Source: Serinus canaria (taxonomy: Eukaryota > Chordata > Aves > Passeriformes > Fringillidae). Taken from it: a DNA stretch of 64,000 nt. Under the pieces are notes generated by a model. It was not told the DNA's origin. It saw only the letters and a program-made list of their open reading frames with translations, and did not search any database. A program made the translations under genes and the position numbers. The stretch spans positions 100,496,179 through 100,560,178 of the forward strand of contig NC_066316.1 of NCBI RefSeq assembly GCF_022539315.1. Direction: 5' to 3'. Positions 26,701-39,150 of this stretch are shown in pieces (position 1 is the first letter of the stretch; every line of letters starts with the position of its first letter).

Positions 26701-28039
26701 AAAGGGATGCAAAATGTAAATTGCTCTGACAGCAGAGCGTTTCTCAGCAGGGTGTCCCTTTCCATCCTGTAGTCATGACTATGAAAGGCAATGAAAAGTA
26801 CAAGATGAATTGGAGGCTCCAACATCCTTTGTCCGTTTCAGCAGTTGAGGAATTGTAAGTTCCAGGGCAAACCTGACCAGAGAGCTGTAATGGCAGCTTC
26901 AGCAGACCTAGGAATATGAGCCAGCTGCCTGCTTAAAACAAACAAGCAAAGGGGAAATGGGGTTTGGGGAGATCAAGGCAGATTAGCCACCTGGGAGTAG
27001 TCCCTCAAGAGCCTTACATGTGTCTCTGTATTTTGGGCCCCATGCCACTTATGATCAGCCACCTACAAGTACAGTAACATGTTTCTAACATCAGGGATGC
27101 AGGGGTATTTTGCAATGCTGCTTTCTCTCACAATGCTTCTCCACACACAAACTGTAATTCTGGTAGTAACCTGCATATTTTAAAAATATTCCTCTGCACA
27201 ACAACCTCTTCAAATGACTATACCAGAGAAACTACTACACAGAGACTCTGAATAGGCAGCTAACCCACAGCCTTGAGGTTCACATCTCTGTGACTGAAAA
27301 TTCAATTTGTGAGTCACAGCAGCATCATATTGACTTGATTTTACATAGAAATCTGTTGCCTTAGCTGTAAGACAGAACGTAAGGTAAAACTATGCAAGAA
27401 AAGAAAAGAAAAAACACACAAAGAATGTTGAAATGGATATTAACTTGAGGATTCAAAATAAGAGTTTTAAAAAGATATAAATCCAAAGCACTAAAAATAA
27501 TAGTGAGTCAGAAAAGAAAAACAAGTTCAAGGAGGAATTGCCTCAAGGAATAATGGAGGTTGATTCTACTCCAACTGGCTGATTCCTACAGCTAACAGGG
27601 ACTCATTGGGTGCCTCAGTGGGAATGGGGAACATATTAATGTCAATAAGATGACAATCCTTGCCATCTGTTATTAACAGGAAAAACTTGCAGTACATTAG
27701 CAAGTTACATGAATCTTGCTTGTAGAAACTTTTTGTACATGGTGAAAGCTGGCCAAATAAAAGTGGCTGTACAGGGAAGATTACAGGCTTGCACACAAGT
27801 GAACTATTAGGCAGAGGACACAGCTTCAGCACAACTGTTCTTCCAAGTGGGGTGGGGAACCAGCAACGGGAGCTGAGATGAATGAGATGGATGCTCTCTG
27901 CATTCAGTAGTAGTGATTATGGTGAGGGTAAAGAAATGCATTTTCAACATGAAGTCACTGTCAAACCAGTACTTATTCCAGCTTACTTAAAGGAGGTTCC
28001 TCACTGCAGGATGCTCTTCAGGCCAAACCCAGGCACAAG
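20732..28039. other. Long AT-rich stretch, no gene recognised
   Basis: No gene, RNA or assigned repeat is recognised in about 7.3 kb. Less AT-rich patches at about 21370-21660, 23290-23480 (with several CpGs) and 27540-27880 do not match any repeat or protein I know. They could be old elements or conserved non-coding DNA. A short direct repeat, GGTTCATGAAAAT, lies near 22020-22044, and an A/G run near 25190-25209. The open frames are all short and featureless. Confidence 0.5.
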
Positions 28040-28403
28040 AGTGATGAAGAGCAGCTTTGGGTTGTTTAGCCTGGAGAAAAAGAAGCTCAGGGAGGACCTT
28101 ACTACTCTCTGCAACTATCTAAAAAAAGGTTGCATCCCAGTAGGGTTTGGGCTCTTCTCTCACTTTACAAGAGGAAAAGGCTCCAAGTTGCACCAGAGGA
28201 GGTTTAGTCTGGGTATTATGAAAAATTTCTTCACAGCGAGGGTTGGCAAGCATCAGGGCAGGCTGGCTGAGGAAGTGGTGGAGTCACCATCCCTGAAGAT
28301 ATGTCAAAGATGTGTGGTAGATGTTGCACTTAGGGATACGGCTAAATTTGGAAGTGTCATGTTAATGGTTGCACCAGATGTCTTTTCCAACCTACACAAT
28401 TCC
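28040..28403 (+). mobile_element. CR1 LINE, 3' fragment, plus strand
   Basis: This is the 3' end of a CR1 copy in plus orientation. It starts in the ORF2 tail (TTGTTTAGCCTGGAGAAAAA near 28054) and passes through AATTTCTTCACAG and GAGGAAGTGGTGGAGTCACC. It then enters a 3' UTR typical of CR1 with CTTAGGGATACGGCTAA, GTTAATGGTTGCACCAGATG and TTTTCCAACCT, ending near 28403. The plus-strand frame 27882-28478 runs through it and reads FSLEKKKLRED and KNFFTARVGKHQGRLAEEVV, which is ORF2 tail. The rest of that frame is unrelated flank or 3' UTR. The copy is 5'-truncated and inactive. The 3' UTR differs from that of the copy at 32896, so it is probably a different subfamily. Confidence 0.88.
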
Positions 28404-31400
28404 AGCAGTCAACTTGTTATCTACATTTACATCACCTGTGAAACACAATCTTGGTTTGGCCAACAATGTTTTATTTGAAATGTGTGGTTGCATTTCAACT
28501 GTATCAATAAAAGTTACTGAGTTAGGAGTTCACGAAGTTTTAAAATTATGACAGGTTGCTGGGCTACCTTGCATGCTATATGAAATACCAGTGAAATTTT
28601 GCCCAGAGTCTAACTAGGATTGATCTGTAGTTGAGAAAGTTTCCTTTCTGACAGCTGTGGTCGGCTCAGCAAATAAGAGGAAGAAAAATCTACCTGGATT
28701 GCAGAGTTTATGGTGGACAAATGAAAACTAAATTGAAAGAAGATAAAATAGTTCATTTGGGATTGCTTATACATGTTCCAGAATTGAAGTTCTGTTCACC
28801 AACAGGGTCTCTGCCTGTTTGATCCTACAAATAATTTCTGCTTCCCTTAAGCTCTGAATACCAGATGTGCATGAAGTCATTTAATTTATAAACTTCTGCA
28901 CTGAAACTGCTCTCTTAGTTTTTACACAGCACTTAGAAAAATAAGATGCTAATTTCTGATACAGTTTTAGGTATTTTCCGGAATTAAAAATCATTACTAT
29001 TAGAGTTGTACAGTCCATACTTCTTTATCTATTGATAAAGTCAAACCTAGAAGGGTTCCAGGGAAAAATATCTCATAGTGCTGAGATATATGTACATGTA
29101 TGCAAAATGAGATAATCTCTCTAGAGGGCACCTGAGAATGAAACCTGTGGAAGTGTTGATCCAGTAACTTTTAGAAAAACAAGGACACAAAGTGGGATCC
29201 TTGGTTCTTGAACGCTCATATTCAATTTCATCCCCTTTAGCTTTGTTTAAAGCATAATTGTCTGCAATAACACTCTTGCTCAAAATGAGGGCAATTGTTA
29301 CAGATGGAGTGCAAATAAAAAGCAGAAAAATCTTCAGTTGTTTAAATGCAGAAAATTTTCACTTTCAAACTACTCATGTCTCTGCTGCTGGTGGTGATTT
29401 TTTGAGGCAGTGGGGCAGTGATAAATGATGCACAATGATAACTGAGGAAACCACTGAATCAGGTGCAGGCAATTAAAGACAGTCCTGCAACAAATGTCTG
29501 TCCAAAACTATAAGCCTGAGGCCTGTTCTGATTACAGACTGAGAAACACTAAGCTTATGGGGACTGTATGATTTCAGACACTTTTCCTATCATTTACAAA
29601 TCTCTCAGGTTTTCTACCTATCAGCCTCAACTTTTCAGTTCATGCTTGAGGGGGTTCCATTTTCTCTTTGTAGTTCTACCTTTTTTTGCTCTTCTGCCAG
29701 ACCTGATAATATGCTTTTTACTTGCATACAGTTATCAGAGGTCTCCAGGCATACCTTAATCTTTACCACAAACAGAGGGACAGATTGGAGGACTGCCAGC
29801 TTTGCAGACAGAATGTTTGACAAACCTTGCAGAGCTGAGGCTTGTCAGTACAAATCACAAGCTGGCCTAGAGTTCCTGCTGGGTGTACCTGACCTGTACC
29901 TGTATTTGGCCAGAGTCAGTCACGGGATGCATCATATCTTAAAGTAGAAAGCAAAAAAGAAAAACCATCAAAGTTTAGACACTAAGAATATAGTTTCCAG
30001 ATTTGAAGCCAATCACATTAAGCTCCCCTTATAGTGATTGTGGAGTTACTTCCCTAGAAGGTAATTCAGCTCATATTTGTGAAGTATCTAACTGAGATAT
30101 CTGGCTTTATCATTACTAAGTTTAACATAAGAAGTGTTGATCAGAGACACTTCCAATGATGGTACCCTTTCCTGGTTTTAATATAATATTCCAATGTCAT
30201 CTTTCTCCAAATCTTAAAATCCTGACTCCAGAAACAAAATAACTGCATAATCCTCTGCAATTTGAATCATTTCAGCTGAAAGATTCACACCTCCCACTTT
30301 ACAGATTTAAAGGAAGACAGTGACCCATGCTTTGTATGTTGATGCTGGGTTTTTAAGCAGCTAGCAGCAGCAGAAGATGCAGGTGGGAAAAAAGGAAATT
30401 AAAACCACTGTAAATTTTAGGTATGCAGCCTTAATCTAACACTTATGATGGCTGAACTCTAGAAGGCACTGCCAACATTATCTTTGTACTTGATGATGAT
30501 GTCTTAGACAAAATGTAGATAAGAACAGTGCCAACATACAAAGTCCAGGTGTTCTAACCTCAGAGGATAGGCACCAGCTCTGAATTTGCAGGTACCAAAG
30601 ATCTCCCCTGCTGTTTATCATCACAGAGACAATGAATTTTGGTGAGAATATTCTGGGTATGAACATTTTCTCCAGAGACAATTTTTTTCTGACTGGTTAG
30701 GGACTGGTCTAGCTGCTTGATCTGTGGTTCTGTATCTGTGTGAACAAATGCAAATCCAGCTGAATATGTCAGATTGCATAGGATTTGAAATGCATGCTTT
30801 TTCCTAACTGAGGCATGCAAGCATTTAGCATCCTGTTTATTTAAAATGCCAATACATAAATAAAAATTCCACAGGAGCTGGATGTCAAAGGCATCCACTC
30901 CCAGCACTGAGGGCCTATATTACAGCACTGTAGTGTTAAATATCACAATGCTTAAGGCTTATAGGGGAAGGGAACCAGTCTTAGGAACGTAGCAAGTTAT
31001 GGAACCTACAAAACTTAATAAAATCTGAAACCTGAATCATCGGCCTGGCCACATGTGTAGCCAAAACTGCATGTATAGGGCACAATTCCTGATGAAGGAG
31101 CTCTAAAACATCATCAAAGAAGCTAGAGTGAAGTACAGTCAACTCAGATAGTTCTATGTCTCACCAGGTTGCAGCAAAAGCAGCTAAGCAACCTTTCACA
31201 AGTTCATTTTATAGAAGCAGAAACCAGTTCTTAGGGAAGAATCTCCTTTAAGGTATCAGGATAAATCAGGAGATGGGTCAGAGACTGACATGACCATGAC
31301 ATTTTGTTCCCATTAGCCATGGGCAACATTACTGTTGAATTCAGTGAACAATAAATCCCATAAAACCTTACTCCCAAATATCTAAAGACATATATTTTCT

Positions 31401-32895
31401 GTAAATATTAATACGTTATTTCAGTTTGAAACCCCACATTTTGCTGTCTGTACCTTCAGATATAGAATCATAATGAATGAAACTGACTCAATATGAACAG
31501 CCAAGAAAGCAGTTTTTCTTGTATATAATTTTAATATGCTGGTCAGCAAGTTTGCTATTAATAGTGAAAAGAGATAAGCTTAGGATTTCATTTTTACATA
31601 AAGGCAGTATTGTGCTCTTCCACTAGCATGTGCAGGAAGGTAATAGGAAACAAGTAATGTATTTTATTTGTGCTTGCCCTGCTGTAAAATAAAAAGTGTA
31701 ATGTAAATGAAAACAGTACTGAAGGTAAGACAGGAAATTGCATTGAGGAAAGAAAATATCGAAATTCAGTGTTTTCCTTTTCTTATCCTGACTACAGAGA
31801 GCTCCAAAATAGAGTTATTAATTCTTCAGTGTAAAGCAGCAGGTCCAAAACAATAAGGAGAGGAAAACATTTTTGCTACTGAAGACTCAAACTAAAAGCC
31901 ACAAAAACTGCAAAGACTGGGGAAAAATATTCCACTAATAAGCAATCTCCTCTCTAGACAAGAATAATTCTTGTAACATTGAAAAGATTGTTCATAATTT
32001 TACCTATAGCTGCATGGAAAATATATTTTATTGCAAAATGGACACTGAGCAGATAACAGAACAAATGACAGGGCCTTTGGAACAAAAGTAATGTATTGTG
32101 ACTAGTGTTGCTCCAGATTTCTCACCTTTCTGTTTTCTTCAAATGTCAGATATTTCCATTTTAGAGCATTTTATATTTACTTACAAATCATTTGACCATA
32201 CTTTTGTTCAGCCAAAATCCAGAATGAAATAGGTGTGAAAGTTTCTTTGTTGTTCCTACTAACTGTTTTAAATGTTTTGTTCCAGCGACCCATTGTACAG
32301 ATTTTAAGCATTTTCCTGACTTAATGGAGAAAATCAAACGGTCACCTGTTTTTTTTACACTTTTGAAGCAATGACGACTATGGAGTTAATCTAAAGGTAA
32401 TTCCCTTATACAGTTTTAACTGGAGGGTCAGTGTTTCGAACCATTTTGAGATTAAAATACCTTATTTCTATCTTCTACCTGTAATATCACCCACTTGACC
32501 ATAAGAGCATTGCATTATAAATGGAGGAAGATTTTTTGCCCACTTCACATGCAATCTGCAAATTCAGGCACTAGAGTACTTTGGAATTAATCCTTCAATT
32601 AATATCACATTTCACAAAGTTATCATAATAATAAATATACACTCATACGCCTTATCACTTTCCAATTCAATCATTTGGAGAAACTAATAAATATAGCCCT
32701 GACTGAAACTGCACCAACACTGTCACAACATGTGTTGAAGTGGCAGCTAAAAGTAGGTTTGCATTTCCTACTGCCACTGTTTTGCTGTTGTATCCTGAGT
32801 TAATGGAGAGCACAAGAGATTACAGTTTTCTGCTCATAGTGTGAACCACAATAGAATGTTTGGTAGCATATTACATATCTGAATAATTATTTTTT
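28404..32895. other. AT-rich DNA between two CR1 copies, no gene recognised
   Basis: I see no gene, RNA or further repeat. Frames at 29642-29947 and 30560-30907 (about 100-115 codons) have no recognisable domain and no supporting signals. Confidence 0.55.
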
Positions 32896-33240
32896 ATAAA
32901 CTTGAGGGCAGACCTCACTGCAGTTACAGCTTCCTTGGGAGGGGATGGGGAGGGGCAGACACTCATCTCTGCTCTGTGGTGACAGTGACAGCACCTGAGG
33001 GAATGGTCTGAAGCTGAGCTGGGGTGGGAGGTGTGGGGTTAGGCTGAATATCAGGAGAAGGTTCTTCCCCCAGAGAATGACTGGGCCCTCCAGCAGGCTC
33101 CCCAGGGAAGCAGGCCTGACAGTGTTTAAGAAGTGTTTGGACAGTGGTGGGATTCTTGGATGTCGTGCACGGAGCCAGAAGTTGGTCTTCACAAGACTGA
33201 TCTGTCCCCTCCAACTCAGCCCATTCTGTGATTCTATATC
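32896..33240 (+). mobile_element. CR1 LINE, 3' fragment with complete 3' end, plus strand
   Basis: This plus-oriented CR1 copy has recognisable 3' blocks in order: CTTGAGGGCAGACCTCACTG, GGGCAGACACTCATCTCTGC, GGCTGAATATCAGGAGAAGG, TTCTTCCCCCAGAGAATG, CAGGCTCCCCAGGGAAGC, TTAAGAAGTGTTTGGACAG and CCCTCCAACTCAGCCCATTC. It ends in the CR1 terminal repeat TTCTGTGATTCTATATC at 33240. A small deletion removes part of the usual segment between the ATG-rich block and CAGGCTCCCC. Only the last part of ORF2 and the 3' UTR remain. The minus-strand frames over it (32887-33214) are antisense artefacts. The intact terminal repeat suggests target-primed insertion with 5' truncation, the usual CR1 outcome. Confidence 0.9.
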
Positions 33241-36200
33241 TACAGCCAGATGAAATTATTTGAATAAGTTCTACAGAAGCCTCTCACACATATCTCCATA
33301 AATTTTACATTCATATGAAAAATTCCTTATGACTGCAGTTTGGATTGTGGTGGGAATTATTAAAGAGCTGGAACTCACTATATTTAAAGAAAAAATACAT
33401 TCATTAGGCCTAAAGGGTTTCATATCAGTTTCCCAATTTATGCTTGTTTTGGCACTTTTTCTGTCAGAAACTACCAACACTAAAGAAGAAAAGTCTTTTT
33501 CTTTTTTGTTTTTACACCAGCAATGGTATAGTTGGGACCAACATCTAATGCATTACCACTACAGCAGCAACCTGTGGGTGATGCTGAACAACCTGGACTG
33601 ATAGGCATATCCCCCTAATTTAGTATTTCATAAAGAAGTGATGCTCCCTGAAGCACTCCAAGAAGTAGCTTTAACTTTTGAAGTAACAAAATGCTGTACC
33701 TTGAATATAATTTTTAAAATAAAGCCTAGCCAAAGGGAAAAGCTAGCAATGGGTTGTGAAAATAAATGGCTGGACATCATTGTCAAATGGCTGAGGTTTT
33801 TATGAGTTACTAAATGCTAGATCTTTTTTCCAATATGATTTTTTAAAAATTGTTTGTGGGGATAATGTGGGGATTTATCTCCTACCTGTAGAAAAATTTA
33901 TTTTGCTTGTTGGAGGGTAATTTCATGCAGAAAATTCTAAATAGTTGTTGTGATACACCATGGTGTAATTAACATTGGTTCACTGCATGAAATGACTTGA
34001 AAAATTATAACCAGCTAGGATTTTGACAGAAAAACTAAAACCAGATCTTTGCAGACTCTTCTGCCACTTGCAGATTTTTCAGTTATTTTATTACTCTATT
34101 TGCAATTTTAATCAGAAATAAAAATATAGATGCCAATGAAAAATCTTGGGTTTCACAGAAATCTTCTCAAAAGGCAATCTGGAAAATTATTTTGCTTTAG
34201 GCATCTAGAAATTTGTTTCTACACCCAAAAAATACTGGTCTCATAAAAGTAAGAACATGTCTAGCTGTAAAATTTAATAGATGGATGCTATGCAAGATGT
34301 AAAACCCAGTGGGGAATACACTCAGATTTTGGTAAACACTACCAAATTAAATTATCTTTAATGTTTCCTTAAGACAGCAAAAAAAGGAACATTTCAGGCT
34401 TGATATTAAGACTGTTCAGAAAAACATCCATTTTGTTTAAAAAAAAAATTGGAGTGATAAAAGACAAGAAATATTCTGAAATAGTTGCATGAATAGTGGT
34501 TTTTAATTCATAGCACAATATACACTCCTCAGATGATGAGGATCTCAAATGTCTTCCTTTAGCTCCATATTAATGTTATTCAGCTACTGGGTCTGACACC
34601 GACCTTAAATTGACTTGTTTCTGGCAAAGTAAGAAATTCTTTTAGAATCTTACACAGCTTATTTCTGCTGTCCTTTAGATCACTGGCAATTTTCTACTCA
34701 ACATCAGCATAAAGAGCTTTGCCACTGTTGCTATGGGAATGTCATGTTTCTCTTCACTACGCTGTTCCCCCTCAACCACTGACTTACAGACATCCCTCAG
34801 CAATGCATTTGTGCTTTTTTGCATACACAGCCATGACAACATGCATACAGGAGAGAGAGAGAGAGGCATAAAATTCATGCTGAATGTCAAAATGCCAAAT
34901 CAGTTCCTGTAAGTCAACCAAAACCAAAAAAAGATACACTGAAAGATTTATCCTATTCTCAAGCCTAAAGCAACTCCTGTGGAGTCATCTAAAAATGAAG
35001 AAACTGTAATCTGAAAGCAAATCTCCTGAAGCAGTGGAAAAGGAAGGACTGTCACAGAGACTTGTAAAAAAGCCAGTTTCTAGTCATCCTTCAGGGATCA
35101 TAATTTTTTATTCACATTTTATTTATTAATTTTTTGTTCATTTTTTATCCTTTTGGCTGCATAGTAAATAGAGATCTCTAGATTGGTAGTCAATCCAAAC
35201 ACATTTTCAGCAAATTAAGTTTATATCTTATTGATGCAATATTCTGAGGACTTTACAAATGCTATTGATTAACCTTCCAAATACACCCTGAGACACATTA
35301 GAACTTTCCCATCAATTTTATAGCTGGAAAAATCAAGCCAATAGTTAAATGGCTCACCCTAGGTCTGGCAGTAGGTAGTGTCAGGAACAGAAGATGAAAA
35401 TTACAGTTCCAGTTCTGAGATCATAATGGTCTGCAAATTATTGTCATGCAATTTTGTTTCATGTGTGCTGTTAATTGTACTATCCATAAAGGGATTTGGA
35501 GACAAGTGATAAAAATACATTTGAGTGCAAAGGCTCTAGACACTTACTAATGTAAAATGTTTTATAGCAGGCAAATCAAACTTAAATGCTGCCACTTATA
35601 GTCACATTCATTTAGGTTTTGAGGATCCTCCTTCCCTATTGAGGATGCTTAGAGAGTAGCTGTTTCCATTATTTTCCCATACAGCTGTAATCATTTCACT
35701 GCTTTCTATGGCTGTCTCACTCCCAGAGGTCTTCCTAACCACCTCTAAATGATTTGGATGCAGTTTCTCACACATTAATATTAATACTTGACTGTGAACA
35801 TCAAACCCTTTAATTGCTTTCATAGTGAATACTTGATGTGCCTGAGTAAACATTCCTTACTTAAAGCTGCAGCTCCATTAGTAATGATACAAACAGTACA
35901 ATTTAGAAATAAATCCCTGATTTTCATATACATAAAGAGTGCAAGATATGAATAACTAATTACTTTTTAGAGATAGAGAGTTGGGAGGAGCATAAGAGAA
36001 AATGTGACTGCACAGAGATGAACTGGTGAATTGTTACATTGTAAAATGCAAGTTCTTTTAAGAGGTCAGAGTACACATTACCTTCTATAAATTTACCGTT
36101 TCCCCTTACATTTCTTTGCCTTGAAATCCATCTAACATGATTTCTGGGATGTAGCCAGAATTTTTTCTTTCTGAAGTGCAAGCCTGACCGAAATCCATTT

Positions 36201-38654
36201 CTTTATCATTTTCCATTAGAGTAGTTCTATTTCTTTTATGGCTTTCCAAACCCTGCACTGCAAACTACACAGGCTTGCAAAAGTCATTGCTCCTTCAGCA
36301 AATGCCTCCCTTTTAAAGTCACCTCCATCAACGTTTTCAGAAATAAATTTGTAGACAGGAGCTGGGCCTTTACCCCCTGCTTTTCTAATTCTGCTGGGTG
36401 CAGTGTGTGAGTTCTGGGTCAGAGACTGGGGAGGGCAGAACCACCACTTCTAGCCCATTCCCTCTGTGGCTGCCTCACTCCCCAGAGCATTTCTGTTCCT
36501 GAGAGTAACTCATGTGGATTTTCTGTGCTCTGCAGTCTAATTGATCGATAGTGGCACAAGTGGAAATCACATTCTTCCCTTCAAAGAATTTCTAGTCTGA
36601 CAAAAGCCAAATATTTGCATAACAGCACAAAGGATGACTGATTAGGTAAAACCTAATTGTAGTTTACTCATTATTGCCTTTATTCTGCAAAGTTCCAAAT
36701 GCCTCTTGATAAATCAATCAGAATGGAGATCACTCCATTTCTTACTGTCTTTTAGAAACTATACCTAAAGAAAATGGCATGAAAGACTTCTGTCTTTTTA
36801 ATGAAGCCAAATCTCTGCTTGTTCCCAAAATCAATCATGTCCCAGAAAAGAGTCAGCTACTAATATAAAGTAGTTCCCTTTTAGTCATCTGTCTACTTGG
36901 TGCTAACTTTGTGCTTATGTAAGATACTTATGTATCTTCTCTCCATAAATTTTTTCCATTAGCCCCTTATCTCCATATACTTTTTCTATTAACCTAAATA
37001 TTCTTCCATCTCAGTAGAAAATATACTGAATATATCCTCTGCCTGTAGGGAAGAAAAAAAGAAATGCTGCCTTATATATCAAAGTGCTTTTATAATTTCT
37101 CTCAGGTCATGTTGTGGAGAAACACAAAAGTTATGATGAGACCCAACTTAACCAAGGCTAAGTTAGTTTGGATTTGCCTCAATTTTCTCCTTAGATTCAC
37201 TATCAAAAGAAATCCAAAGTCCTTTTAAGTGCGCTCTCTGCCCAACTTTTATTGCCATAAAAATGTTAGCATAGTTAATATTTAAAACAGTTAAAACCCC
37301 AAATGACCAAGGGAGCAAGTACAGAAGTAGAACGAAGTTATGAGGAATTCCCTCTTTCCATTTTCTTTTTTCCAAAGAAGTAATTTTTTTCAATTTTTTC
37401 CAGGTAAGTATTTGATACAAAAGATAGAGAAATAACTAAAGGTGAGTCAACTGGTATTTCAAGAGGGAGGAAATGGTCAACTATGTTAACTATGTTTCTA
37501 TGTTAAAGAAAGAATTTGTATGACAAAAAGATCATTAAATGAAGGGAATTAATGACATAAAGAATATGAGGAAAATAAAGGCAAAAGAACAAAATGTAGG
37601 TCTTAGAAAGATACAATTCAAAATAATCTTGAAAGTCAGCAAAAAGGAGGGGAAAGGAAAAAAAAGTAAAAAGAAAAGGCAGGAGTTTGATTTAAGGGAC
37701 ATAAATACTAAATGTTTGGTTGCAGAGAAAAGACAGAAAGTACAGAAAGAGGTCAATATTTAAAAAGAAGAAAACATTACATAGAATGTTTAAAATATGG
37801 CCTGTTTAGTGATCATAAGTGCAGAATTGTATAAGTAGTTAAGTCAGAAATATCAAGAGAAGAATTATATGGAAATTGAAAGGATTGTTAACACTAGAAA
37901 AAAATCTTTCTGAAAGTACATTTCTAAATACCAGTAAGAGAGAGGATCTGGTCTGTAAAAGACTGAAGTGTTTAACACGTCTTTTTTTCTTTAATCTTTC
38001 CATATATCTTCACCTCCAATAATGCTTATAACCATAGAGCCATAAAAACATTAATTTTGGCAGTAAAGTAGTAAGAAAAGGCTATGAATTCAGCTGAATA
38101 AAAGCAAGGCACAGTAAAAATCATTTTTAGTTTAGAAAGCTCTTTTTAGCTTTTCATATGTTTAATTACAAAACTGGTTAGGAAAATTTTGGACCTCTTG
38201 ACACACTGTAGGATATGTGATGCACTGGGAGGTTGGAAAAAACAACCATAATGTGCATCAAATAAAAACCAGTCAGTATAGACCAGTTGAGTTCTACTTA
38301 CAGAAAAATATCGTAAAAAGTAGCCAGACTATTTCTAATTACCTACAAAATAGTATGGAGATGAATAAAAGCCTTCACAATCTTATAAGGAAAACTTGCA
38401 AATCAATCTAAACTACTTCTGCAAAATGGAAGCTGGTCCTGTGAGCATGGAAAAAAAGAGCATGTATCATTTATCTTGACTGCTGTATGATTTCTTCAGT
38501 GTCTCAGATGTCCTTCTCATAAACAGCTTGACCAAGTAACATAGTTGAAGATAAAACATTCATGTATTTTTAAAGAAGAATGATTCAAAACCTAATTTTA
38601 GAGTGTAGTTATTAGTGGCAGTCTATCAAAATTAAAGACATATCCAATACAGCT
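33241..38654. other. AT-rich DNA, no gene recognised
   Basis: No gene or RNA is recognised. A short GA tract lies at about 34849-34866, and a GC-richer patch of unknown nature at about 36361-36500. The Lys-rich frame at 37539-37763 and its antisense are products of A-rich sequence. Confidence 0.55.
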
Positions 38655-39150
38655 CTTGAAAGATCTGTCCTAAACTCTGGATATGGAACAATTCAATATT
38701 TTAGTTAATAAAATGGATGAAAAACCAGAGAAAATTAAATCCTTGTGCAATCTTCAAGATATGTTTGAAGACAAGACTAGAGCTCTGATCAATCTCAACA
38801 AATTGAAGATAGAGAGATAAAAATTGGGTGCTATTCAGGGAGACAAGTACAAGATATGACTTATGGGCACAAACACAGGATACAAACCTGGTGGTTAGGT
38901 GGCAATGTTACAAGGTGTGGGAGTCACTGAAGTCTTGAAATGAGAATGACAAACAAGGTCATAGAGCTGCAAAAAGACAACACACACCTCTGTGCATGAA
39001 GACAAAAGCCCTGAGAATACATGAAGCAATCCCTCTACTCTCCTCAGCACTGGTTACACCTCAGTGTCAATGCTTCCAGCAATTTTTGGACATCAAATTT
39101 CAACACAAGAAAGGCTAGGAGAGAATTAAGAGACCATCATAACCCTGCAA
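38655..39150 (+). mobile_element. Old, strongly decayed CR1-like LINE fragment, plus strand
   Basis: Although heavily mutated, the order of blocks matches the CR1 ORF2 region just after the polymerase core. CTCAACAAATTGAAGATAGA and AAAATTGGGTGCTATTC (38798-38835) resemble the segment encoding an aspartate-rich polymerase motif and its follow-up. GACAAGTACAAGATATGAC (about 38842) resembles the 'dKCkvlh' segment. CCCTCTACTCTCCTCAGCAC (about 39031) and CCAGCAATTTTTGGACATCA resemble the LYSALVRP...QFWAP segment. All frames are broken. The similarity is by eye to remembered family patterns, so an alignment is needed. If correct, this is the oldest CR1 in the window and comes from a more 5' part of the element than the other copies. 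Confidence 0.5.

Noticed and set aside
27882..28478. 198-codon plus-strand open frame
   Set aside because: The middle is the CR1 ORF2 tail. The beginning and end are host flank and CR1 3' UTR, so it is not a host gene.
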